A stretch of 14,013 nt of DNA. Origin: JAENVT01 sp031424145 (GTDB lineage Bacteria > Actinomycetota > Acidimicrobiia > Acidimicrobiales > Ilumatobacteraceae). The notes below the pieces were generated by a model, which did no database searches, was not told the origin of the DNA, and saw nothing but the letters and a program-made list of their open reading frames with translations. A program made the translations under genes and the position numbers. Position 1 is the stretch's first letter. Every line of letters starts with the position of its first letter. The stretch is from positions 1 through 14,013 of the forward strand of contig JANPGV010000113.1 in the NCBI GenBank assembly GCA_031424145.1, read 5' to 3'. Below are positions 7,388 through 13,665 of the stretch, in pieces.

Positions 7388-8384
7388 CCACGTTGCGGGC
7401 GTCCGAGCAGAGTGCTGAGGCCCGGTCCAGTCCTGCGTCTTCCAGGGTGTCCGCCACGATGTCGATTGACATATCGAGCACGGCGGATGGAACGCCGCGC
7501 GCGCCGAGCACGATGGTCAACCAGGAAACGAAATCACGGAACAAGGTGGCGTCACCGACGTCCAGTGTTGCGCCTAGATAGAAGAGGATGTACGAAACGT
7601 CTGCCCTCGAACGTGCCAGTTGGTTCTCCGTATAGCTCGACATGGCCGTGACGACTTTGAGCATGCGCGTCATGCAGCTATTGGTCAGCGCGTCGTGCTG
7701 CAGTTGGAGTTGAATCGACTCTGGATCTTGAACGTGAGGTTCACCTCGGGGCAAGGGCCCTCCGAGAACCACCGAGCGATCGACTGCTGGACCGATCCAG
7801 CCACACGCGCCGAGGCGCATCGCACGATCAGGGTTCGTGCCGAAGGCTGCTCCGGCGGCAACTGCCGGAATGCCGAGGTCAGCAACTGCGGCGATGCACC
7901 TCGCCGCGGCCGGCAGGAACAGAGCAACCGTGCAGCTCAGCACGATCGCGTCTGGCTCGGTCTGCATGGCGAAGCTCTGCAGGTCATGAGCCGGAACGCT
8001 CGCGCCGAGGAAGGTCACATCCCATCCGTCGAGCCGCAGGAGTTCGACGCCCATTCGCGCGGGAACGGTGTGATACTCCTCCTCGACGCACGCGACGAGA
8101 ACGCTTCCTCGTGGGGCGGGCGGCGTGGGTGTGTTCATTGCCAGAGCACCGAGCACCCCATCGATGACTGCTGTTGACGCGTGCTCCTGGGCAGCGTTCC
8201 ATTGGTTCGTCTGCCACAGAATCCCGACCTCGCGCTGAGCGGGGGCGAGCACATCGGAGATGAGACGCTCGGTTGAATATCCGTCGGCGAGAAGCGAAAG
8301 GGCACGGTCGATCGCCGGACGAGGACGGCCGAGAGCGGCTAGGTCGAGGATCTGTCGAGTCGCTGGTGACAGGCTGTCGGTCAT
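7374..8384 (-). CDS. Cobalamin-binding (CarH-type sensor) protein, no DNA-binding domain
   Basis: The 336 residues hold a helical cap (about 8-85) and a Rossmann-like B12-binding domain (about 93-210). The cap contains W57-x9-E67-H68, exactly the W-x9-EH motif that shields adenosylcobalamin in the CarH/LitR photoreceptors. H105 in VEEEYH (100-105) matches the lower axial ligand, followed by GWDVTFLGASVP (120-131), typical of this fold. CarH and LitR carry an N-terminal MerR DNA-binding domain; here there is none. Instead, a C-terminal helical region of about 110 residues (225-336; SYILFYLGATL, LFRDFVSWL, ARGVPSAVL) is unidentified and may be the output. The ATG overlaps the stop of the ABM gene (ATGA, 8384-8381), so it is the third cistron of the EAL-GGDEF operon. 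Cobalamin binding is well supported; light sensing is inference. Confidence 0.85.
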   Translation of the reverse strand: MTDSLSPATRQILDLAALGRPRPAIDRALSLLADGYSTERLISDVLAPAQREVGILWQTNQWNAAQEHASTAVIDGVLGALAMNTPTPPAPRGSVLVACVEEEYHTVPARMGVELLRLDGWDVTFLGASVPAHDLQSFAMQTEPDAIVLSCTVALFLPAAARCIAAVADLGIPAVAAGAAFGTNPDRAMRLGACGWIGPAVDRSVVLGGPLPRGEPHVQDPESIQLQLQHDALTNSCMTRMLKVVTAMSSYTENQLARSRADVSYILFYLGATLDVGDATLFRDFVSWLTIVLGARGVPSAVLDMSIDIVADTLEDAGLDRASALCSDARNVVSER

Positions 8385-8686
8385 CGGGCGACCACCCTGA
8401 AGCGAGTAAACCGGGCGGCTCTCGGGCGATCCGGTCCGTCGACGATGCGGTCGTGGGAGCGACGGTGGCTGTTCGATTGCATGTAGGATCTGAAGTCAGC
8501 TTCAGTGGCCCACCACGAGACCATGACGAAGCGAGTCTCGTCTCGCTCGTTCTGCCAAACCTCGAGATGGTCGAACCCCTGCGAGTGCTCGACCTCGCCG
8601 AGCCGGCTTGCAAACGCGCCGACCAATTTGCCGGCGGCGCCCTCGGGGCAAGTGATCTCGCTGAAGGCGACGAACGGGGCCGTCAC
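8381..8686 (-). CDS. ABM-fold monooxygenase-like small protein
   Basis: Starting at GTG 8686 the product is 101 residues long, the usual size for antibiotic-biosynthesis-monooxygenase (ABM) domains, a dimeric ferredoxin-like fold that includes the haem-degrading IsdG/MhuD group. Visible elements are an opening strand (FVAFSEITCP, 5-14), FDHLEVWQNERD (38-49), and VMVSWWATEADFRSYMQS (54-71), followed by H74 and H78. The W-x-(T/S)-E-A-x-(F)-x-x-(Y/W) run is typical. H74 or H78 could be the haem ligand of MhuD-like enzymes, but this is not certain. The GTG overlaps the EAL-GGDEF stop (GTGA, 8686-8683) and has GGAGG 7 bp upstream; a longer upstream frame is an artefact of the overlapped gene. Substrate is unknown; haem or a quinone-like compound is possible. 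Confidence 0.8.
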   Translation of the reverse strand: MTAPFVAFSEITCPEGAAGKLVGAFASRLGEVEHSQGFDHLEVWQNERDETRFVMVSWWATEADFRSYMQSNSHRRSHDRIVDGPDRPRAARFTRFRVVAR

Positions 8687-10311
8687 GTGTCCACCTCCGA
8701 GCTTCGCTCGTCGATTTCCGTTCGATTGCGACCATTCGCCTTTGCCCGATAGAGGGCTTGGTCGGCGGCGATGAGGGCGACGCTGCCGCCCGCCGCACCG
8801 ACGGCCGCGACACCGGCGGAGAACGTGACAGGAAATGGAGCGCGTTTGCTCCACGAAGCACGAAGGCGCACGACCAGTTCCACTCCGCTCGCCACGTCTG
8901 CGTGGGCGGCCACGATCACGAACTCCTCGCCGCCCAATCGGCAGCACACGTCGCTGGCTCGAACGTCGTGAGCGAGCATGCGGCCAAAGCTGGCCAAAAC
9001 TTCGTCGCCTGCTTGGTGGCCGGCCGTGTCGTTGACGCTCTTGAAATGATCGAGGTCGATCATGATGATGATTCCTCCCATCGCTCGGGGCAGCACGCGG
9101 TCCAGAACGCGGCGGTTGGCGAGGCCGGTCAGAAGGTCGTGATTGGATTCCTCCATGAGCCGCTCGCTGTAGCGAAGCAGGTTGACAGCTTGACGGGCAT
9201 CTTCTACGAGCCGCGGCAAGAAGCGTTCAAGTTGCATTCGTGCGGTGCTGAGTGGTTCAGCGGCCGCGAGCAGCGGTTCGCCCTCCCCCAAGGACAGATC
9301 GATGGGGAGTGCATCGGCGCCGGACTCAGCCGCGTAGACCAACTTCCCTCCGAGCCCGCGAACGGCTGCTTGTATCAGGTGCGCTGCGGCTTCAGCGGAC
9401 CGAATGCGGAGCAACCCTCGAAGCATCGTCGACACGACGTTTTCTCCGGTCCCACCGACTTCGGAGGGGAAGGCGTTGAGGGCGGAAACGGCGGAGGGCA
9501 GGAAATCACTGCCCGCCGGGTCGCGGGCGCGCATTCGATTCATGCGGTCCAGCGGCACGCGGTTCGCCGGGGTGGGCTTGCCGTACAGGAACCCCTGGCC
9601 GAGCGCACAACCGAACTCGCGCAGCGCCGCTTCCTGGGAGAAGCGCTCGACGCCCTCGGCGACGACCGTCAGTCCGAGCTCTGCGCCGAGGGAGATAACC
9701 GAATGGACGATGGCGGAGTCGTTCGCCTTGCGCTCGATGCCGCTGACAAAGACGGCGTCGATCTTCAGGACGCGAACCGGAAAATGGCGCAGGTAGAGCA
9801 AGCTTGCCCATCCCGTCCCGAAGTCGTCGATGGCGATGCTGATGCCCAGAGCCGCGAGCTCGCGGAGGCGGACTCCGACGAGCTCCAGTTCCTCCACCAG
9901 AACTGTTTCGGTGACCTCGAGCCACAGGCGTGTCGGATCGAGGCCTGATGACTCCAGCGACGCCGCGATACGCGCCACCAGATTGACGTCGACGAGCTCG
10001 CGGGCGCTCAGGTTGACACTGAGGCCTACCTCCATGCCCGCCCGTTGCCACTCCATCGTCTGTTGACATCCCTGATCGAGGACAAGTGCACCGAGCTCCA
10101 ACATCACGTCAGATTGTTCCGCGAGCTTGAGGAAGCTACTGGGATCGATCAATCCGTCGGCTTGCTTCCACCGAATGAGAGCCTCGAAGCTGACGATCCT
10201 GCCGCCTTCGAGGTTGACGATCGGTTGGTAGAACACGACGAACTCGTTGTGGTCGATGCCCCGCCGCAAGTCTGTCTCCGCCATCGAACGGACCGGGACC
10301 TCGGTGTTCAT
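8683..10311 (-). CDS. EAL-GGDEF cyclic di-GMP enzyme with reversed domain order
   Basis: This 542-residue protein has no membrane segment. An EAL phosphodiesterase domain comes first (about 12-250): FEALIRW (42-48), NLSARE (100-105), LEVTET (131-136), DDFGTGWAS (162-170), LKID (182-185), VVAEGVE (216-222). A middle module (about 290-385; LPIDLSLGEGEPLL at 335-348) of a kind I associate with actinobacterial GGDEF proteins probably senses a signal. GGDEF is last (about 388-535): HDLLTGLANRRVLD, an active GGEEF (460-464), and an I-site RASD (451-454) five residues before it. Both catalytic sites look intact. Most dual proteins have GGDEF before EAL. The ATG has GAGGAG 7 bp upstream. It is the first gene of a three-gene operon with the ABM and cobalamin-binding proteins. 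Confidence 0.92.
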   Translation of the reverse strand: MNTEVPVRSMAETDLRRGIDHNEFVVFYQPIVNLEGGRIVSFEALIRWKQADGLIDPSSFLKLAEQSDVMLELGALVLDQGCQQTMEWQRAGMEVGLSVNLSARELVDVNLVARIAASLESSGLDPTRLWLEVTETVLVEELELVGVRLRELAALGISIAIDDFGTGWASLLYLRHFPVRVLKIDAVFVSGIERKANDSAIVHSVISLGAELGLTVVAEGVERFSQEAALREFGCALGQGFLYGKPTPANRVPLDRMNRMRARDPAGSDFLPSAVSALNAFPSEVGGTGENVVSTMLRGLLRIRSAEAAAHLIQAAVRGLGGKLVYAAESGADALPIDLSLGEGEPLLAAAEPLSTARMQLERFLPRLVEDARQAVNLLRYSERLMEESNHDLLTGLANRRVLDRVLPRAMGGIIIMIDLDHFKSVNDTAGHQAGDEVLASFGRMLAHDVRASDVCCRLGGEEFVIVAAHADVASGVELVVRLRASWSKRAPFPVTFSAGVAAVGAAGGSVALIAADQALYRAKANGRNRTEIDERSSEVDT

Positions 10312-10318
10312 TCTGCTT

Positions 10319-10324
10319 CTCCTC
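10319..10324 (-). promoter_or_regulatory. Strong ribosome binding site of the EAL-GGDEF gene
   Basis: GAGGAG on the minus strand lies 7 bp before the ATG at 10311. It is among the best Shine-Dalgarno matches in the window and fixes this start over the in-frame ATG at codon 10. Confidence 0.6.
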
Positions 10325-10513
10325 AGCGAACTTCAAGTGATCCGCGAGGTCTGGACGGACGGCGACACAACACATCGGCCTTGCTTGAGCGTACACCGAC
10401 GCAAGCATTTGGACTTCAGACGTTTGAAGAACAGCCCTCCGGGGAACCATCGACCGAGCTATGCCAATCGCACGTCTGTTGCGGTTTCGCCACTATGTCA
10501 AAGGCAGGTTGTG

Positions 10514-10609
10514 ATGATCGAGGCACTATTAGCCAGCGGTGTGTACATCGGCGGCGGCGCGGTTCTGCTCATCCTGATCATCGTGATCTTGGTGTTGGTG
10601 CTCCGCTGA
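10514..10609 (+). CDS. 31-residue single-span membrane protein
   Basis: The product is a short N-terminal part (MIEALLASGVYIGGG) followed by an unbroken hydrophobic helix of Val, Leu and Ile (16-30) and a final Arg. This is a clear one-pass membrane micro-protein. AAGGCAGG (10501-10508) sits 5 bp before the ATG; a GTG one codon earlier is possible. The stop is 19 bp before the Ser/Thr kinase gene, so the two may be co-transcribed. I do not recognise a family; similar small hydrophobic proteins are often overlooked in annotation. Coding is supported by the ribosome binding site, the coherent transmembrane profile and the position, but the short length leaves doubt. Confidence 0.6.
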   Translation: MIEALLASGVYIGGGAVLLILIIVILVLVLR

Positions 10610-10628
10610 GGCGGCCGCTACCGCGGGC

Positions 10629-12038
10629 ATGACGCACCGCCGAGGAGATCCGCTCGGTGGACGGTATGAGCTCGACCAGCGCATAGCCATCGGAGGGATG
10701 GGCGAGGTTTGGGCTGCCACCGATACGGTGCTCGACCGCGTTGTCGCGGTCAAGGTGTTGCGCACTGACAATGCCGCCATCCTTCTGGAACGCTTCCGCG
10801 AGGAGGCGCGCCACACTGCCGCGCTATCGCACAGCGGGATCGCACGCGTGCACGACTACGGCGAAGATGGGACCGACGCATTCCTTGTGATGGAACTGGT
10901 GCCCGGCGAGCCCCTGTCCACAGTTCTTGCGAGTGACGGTGCCTTGCCCGTGACGACGGCGTTGTCCTATCTCGCCCAGACCGCAGAAGCGCTGCGCGCC
11001 GCGCACGAAATGGGAGTGGTGCACCGCGACATCAAGCCAGGCAACCTGATGATCCTTCCGGACGGTACTGTCAAAGTGACGGATTTCGGAATTGCGCGCC
11101 TCGTCGACTCGACCTCGCTGACAGCAGTGGGTCAGGTCGTCGGTACCGCCCAATACATGTCGCCGGAGCAGGCCAGTGGCGAGCCTGCTACGTCTGCAAG
11201 TGACATCTATTCTCTCGGCGTCGTCGGCTACGAGATGCTCGCCGGCAAGCCCGCGTTCAGCGGTGAGAATCCACTCGCTTTGGCCATGGCTCACGTCAAT
11301 CAAGAGCCACCGGATCTGCCCGGCTCCGTTCCCGCCGGCGTCCGATCGTTGATCAAGCGGTCGATGTCGAAGAAGCCGGCCGATCGCCCAGTTTCAGCGG
11401 CGAGCTTTGCGAGCGAGGCTCGCGATCTGCAGCGGCATCTCTTGCCCTCGCCCACTGGTTCGCCTCGACACACCGACGCCAGCTCGGCGCCCACGGTTGC
11501 ATCAACGGCCGCAGTCGCGGCAGTTGCGCCCACAGCGTTCTCGCCGGCGGGTCCGTCGGAGACGGCCGTCATGCCACCCGGGCTCATCGCCAGCGGTTCC
11601 CCTCCGATCCTCGATCGCGACTTCGTTCGACAAGCCCGGTCCAAGCGCCGACTCGTCGCCTCGGCCGTGGTGCTGGTCGCGGCGCTGATCATCGGGCTGG
11701 CGTTGGCTCAAGCGACTGACGACAACGGTCCGTTGACCGCCTCTTCCAGCGTGTCGTCCGCAGCCGTGCCGCAGACCGCCGTCACGGCGACACCCACAAC
11801 AGTGGCGATCGCTGCAGTCACCCCGACTCTGGTCACTGTCATCGTCAATCCCGATTCTCTGATCGGCCTCGACAGCGAGAAAGCCACCGACCAACTGAAA
11901 GCGCTTGGGTTGACGGTTGTCACCAAAGAGGTCAAAGGTCATGGCGATGTGGAAAAGAACACCGTCGTCGGTGTCGAGCCGAGCGGCCAAGTGCCGCCGG
12001 GTTCTACAGTGACCCTTTTGATCAGCGGCAAGAAGTGA
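10629..12038 (+). CDS. PknB-like Ser/Thr protein kinase with one PASTA domain
   Basis: The 469 residues start with a Hanks-type kinase domain (about 13-270). Key sites are present: the glycine loop IAIGGMGEVW (19-28), K42 in VAVKVL, E59, HRDIKPGN (132-139), DFG (152-154), and GTAQYMSPEQ (172-181) at the end of the activation loop. An Ala/Pro/Ser/Thr-rich linker (270-340) leads to a basic stop-transfer and one transmembrane helix (342-360). Outside, a Thr/Ala-rich stalk (365-400) ends in one PASTA domain (402-468), which in PknB relatives binds muropeptides or lipid II. The kinase likely reports cell-wall state. M. tuberculosis PknB has four PASTA units; a single one is at the short end. The ATG has no clear ribosome binding site, so coupling to the micro-protein just upstream is possible. 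Confidence 0.93.
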   Translation: MTHRRGDPLGGRYELDQRIAIGGMGEVWAATDTVLDRVVAVKVLRTDNAAILLERFREEARHTAALSHSGIARVHDYGEDGTDAFLVMELVPGEPLSTVLASDGALPVTTALSYLAQTAEALRAAHEMGVVHRDIKPGNLMILPDGTVKVTDFGIARLVDSTSLTAVGQVVGTAQYMSPEQASGEPATSASDIYSLGVVGYEMLAGKPAFSGENPLALAMAHVNQEPPDLPGSVPAGVRSLIKRSMSKKPADRPVSAASFASEARDLQRHLLPSPTGSPRHTDASSAPTVASTAAVAAVAPTAFSPAGPSETAVMPPGLIASGSPPILDRDFVRQARSKRRLVASAVVLVAALIIGLALAQATDDNGPLTASSSVSSAAVPQTAVTATPTTVAIAAVTPTLVTVIVNPDSLIGLDSEKATDQLKALGLTVVTKEVKGHGDVEKNTVVGVEPSGQVPPGSTVTLLISGKK

Positions 12039-12072
12039 CGGTGAGTCGGCGTCAGGCCGTGTTGGTCACTTC
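12032..12072. terminator. Inverted repeat at the convergent kinase/udk ends
   Basis: GAAGTGAC (12032-12039) is perfectly repeated in inverse as GTCACTTC (12065-12072). Inside the 25-nt loop a small CGGC...GCCG stem can form. The repeat spans both stop codons of the convergent kinase and uridine kinase genes, so it could end transcription from either side. There is no T-run. Confidence 0.4.
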
Positions 12073-12684
12073 GTTGACAAGCGCAAGGAGCAGGTTGATG
12101 GCCGGCTCGTTCAGCCCACCGCCTGGGACGATCACATCGGCGTACCGTTTGCTCGGCTCGATGAACTGGTCATGACCGGGCCGCACCGTGGTGAGGTACT
12201 GGGTGATGATGCCTTCCGAAGTGCGGCCACGTTGCGCGACGTCGCGGGTCAGCCGCCGGATGAATCGCAGATCGGCATCGGCGTCGACGTACACCTTCAA
12301 ATCGAATCGTTCGCGCAGCGCGACGTCGTGAAGGACGAGTATCCCTTCGACCACGATCACAGGGGCGGGCGCCAGCGGGCGAACGATGTCACTGCGGTTG
12401 TGGATGGTGAAGTCGTACGTGGGCGCCAGCACAGGCTCGCCTGCAGCCAACACGGCGAGGTGGTTGTTGAGCAGGCTCCAGTCGTACGCGTCGGGGTGGT
12501 CGTAGTTCGCGGCGATTCGTTCGTCGACGGATTGGTGGGTTCGATCGATCTGATATGAGTCGAGCCGGATCAAGGCCACGACGTCCTCACCTGCACGTTC
12601 GGCCAAGCGTTCGCATACCAGCGTCTTGCCGGCACACGTGCCACCCGCCACGCCGATGAGAAATGGACGTCGAGCCGATGGCAT
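12052..12684 (-). CDS. udk: Uridine kinase
   Basis: The 210-residue enzyme phosphorylates uridine and cytidine with ATP or GTP in pyrimidine salvage, in the cytoplasm. It has the P-loop GVAGGTCAGKT (11-21), where most relatives have GGSxSGKT; the lysine and threonine are kept. Other family motifs are LDSYQID (41-47; relatives usually have D-S-Y-Y), DHPDAYDW (62-69), YDFTIHNR (90-97), VVEGILVL (111-118) and RFIRRLTRDVAQRGR (140-154), the lid region. Length matches bacterial Udk. The ATG at 12684 has no ribosome binding site, but TAATGT lies 7 bp upstream, as expected for a leaderless transcript. It is divergent from the DUF3263 gene and convergent with the kinase gene. A related phosphoribulokinase-like function is less likely. 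Confidence 0.9.
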   Translation of the reverse strand: MPSARRPFLIGVAGGTCAGKTLVCERLAERAGEDVVALIRLDSYQIDRTHQSVDERIAANYDHPDAYDWSLLNNHLAVLAAGEPVLAPTYDFTIHNRSDIVRPLAPAPVIVVEGILVLHDVALRERFDLKVYVDADADLRFIRRLTRDVAQRGRTSEGIITQYLTTVRPGHDQFIEPSKRYADVIVPGGGLNEPAINLLLALVNEVTNTA

Positions 12685-12691
12685 CGGGGAG

Positions 12692-12697
12692 ACATTA
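12692..12697 (-). promoter_or_regulatory. Candidate -10 box for leaderless udk
   Basis: On the minus strand TAATGT fits the TANNNT -10 pattern and is followed by exactly 7 bases before the ATG at 12684, which lacks a ribosome binding site. The same spot is one arm of the inverted repeat CATTAC (12693-12698) / GTAATG (12711-12716), 12 bp apart, in the 61-bp spacer to the divergent DUF3263 gene. The repeat may be an operator or coincidence. Confidence 0.4.
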
Positions 12698-12745
12698 CTG
12701 GGGGGTCCTTGTAATGACCCTGCCCCACCGGCAAGGCTTGGCGCC

Positions 12746-13009
12746 GTGACAGACGGATCCCCAACACTCAGCGAACGCGATCAGGCGATCATCCAGTTCG
12801 AGTCGTCATGGTTCACACTCGACGAACATCGCTACGACGCCATCAGGGCGCGATTTGCATGTTCTGTGGAGGAATACAACCTCGAGGTCAACCGCGTGAT
12901 CGATCATCCGGCGGCATTGGAATTCGATCCGCTCACGGTGCGTAGGCTCCGGCGTCATCGCGAGCGTCGCCGTCGTGAAATGATTGAGGGCGCGGCCAGT
13001 GGTGACTGA
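12746..13009 (+). CDS. DUF3263 family protein
   Basis: The 87-residue product matches DUF3263: LSERDQAIIQFESSWF (8-23), an Arg-rich helix, a Y-D-A-I-R-A-R-F turn, then a helix-turn-helix-like segment with VNRVIDHPAALEFDPLTVRRLRRHRERRRRE. The basic C-terminal helix and the helix-turn-helix appearance suggest nucleic-acid binding, but no function is established to my knowledge. The GTG at 12746 is preceded by CAAGG 10 bp away, and homology begins within a few codons of it; the longer upstream frame would run through the divergent udk start. The LytR_C gene follows after 23 bp, the same order as Rv0430-Rv0431 in M. tuberculosis, so the two probably form a conserved operon. Confidence 0.85.
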   Translation: MTDGSPTLSERDQAIIQFESSWFTLDEHRYDAIRARFACSVEEYNLEVNRVIDHPAALEFDPLTVRRLRRHRERRRREMIEGAASGD

Positions 13010-13032
13010 GCCCGGGGACATGAGGAGCACAC

Positions 13033-13665
13033 ATGAGTAACGAACAGCCGAGCCGCCCACCAAAGCGGTCTGGCAGTGGCGCGTCGCCGATGGGTTCGAC
13101 GTTGGCCATCGTGATTGCCGTTGCCGCGGTGGTCGTCGGGTTCTTGATCCTCAAAAACATTCGCAGCGATAGCAACAGCGACGCAACGACGCCCACGATC
13201 CCAGCGACCACGTCGATCGACCCAACTCTCACCACCTCTCTCGCTCCGTTGCCGACCGTGCCTCAGGTAACCGTGTTCACACCGACCACGGCCGGCGCCA
13301 AGGTGCTGGTCGCCAACTCGTCGCACGCCAACGGCGTAGCCAAGGTGCTCTCCACGGCGCTCCAAGGGAAGGGGTTCACCATGGGCGAGCCCACCAACGG
13401 CGGGACGAAGGAAGCGGCCACGAAGATTCAATTCCTTGCCGGTGATGCAAACGCCGAAGCAGTGGCCCGATCGGTCGCTGTATTGATGGGTGTGGCCACG
13501 GTCGAGCCGATCCCCACCCCGGTGTTGCTGCAGGATCCGACTCTGCTGGCCGACAACACCGTGGTGGTGCTGCTCGGCGACGACAAGGCCAGCAAGACGC
13601 TCGACGAGATGACTGCGCCCACCACCACGGTCGCCGGCGCAACGACTAGTTCGGCGGCGCCGTAA
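13033..13665 (+). CDS. LytR_C domain membrane protein (VirR-like)
   Basis: This 210-residue protein has a short basic, Pro/Ser-rich cytoplasmic start (1-21), one membrane anchor (22-40, LAIVIAVAAVVVGFLIL), a Thr/Pro-rich external stalk (50-87) and a LytR_C domain (about 88-184: AKVLVANSS, VLSTALQGKGFTMG, NTVVVLLGDD), then a Thr/Ser/Ala-rich tail. LytR_C domains often follow LytR-CpsA-Psr catalytic domains; here it stands alone, as in VirR (Rv0431), which affects vesicle release and peptidoglycan integrity in M. tuberculosis. GAGGAG lies 6 bp before the ATG. Adjacency to DUF3263 reproduces the mycobacterial order. The product likely acts at the cell wall; an exact role in this organism is not known. 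Its 3' end overlaps the convergent glycerate kinase gene by 20 bp. Confidence 0.85.
   Translation: MSNEQPSRPPKRSGSGASPMGSTLAIVIAVAAVVVGFLILKNIRSDSNSDATTPTIPATTSIDPTLTTSLAPLPTVPQVTVFTPTTAGAKVLVANSSHANGVAKVLSTALQGKGFTMGEPTNGGTKEAATKIQFLAGDANAEAVARSVAVLMGVATVEPIPTPVLLQDPTLLADNTVVVLLGDDKASKTLDEMTAPTTTVAGATTSSAAP

Noticed and set aside
8758..9948. Long plus-strand open frame (396 codons) opposite the EAL-GGDEF gene
   Set aside because: No recognisable domain, while the opposite strand carries complete EAL and GGDEF motifs.
10382..10407. TGCTTG / CAAGCA inverted repeat in the spacer before the EAL-GGDEF gene
   Set aside because: Six-bp arms 14 bp apart with no link to a promoter box; too weak to call an operator.
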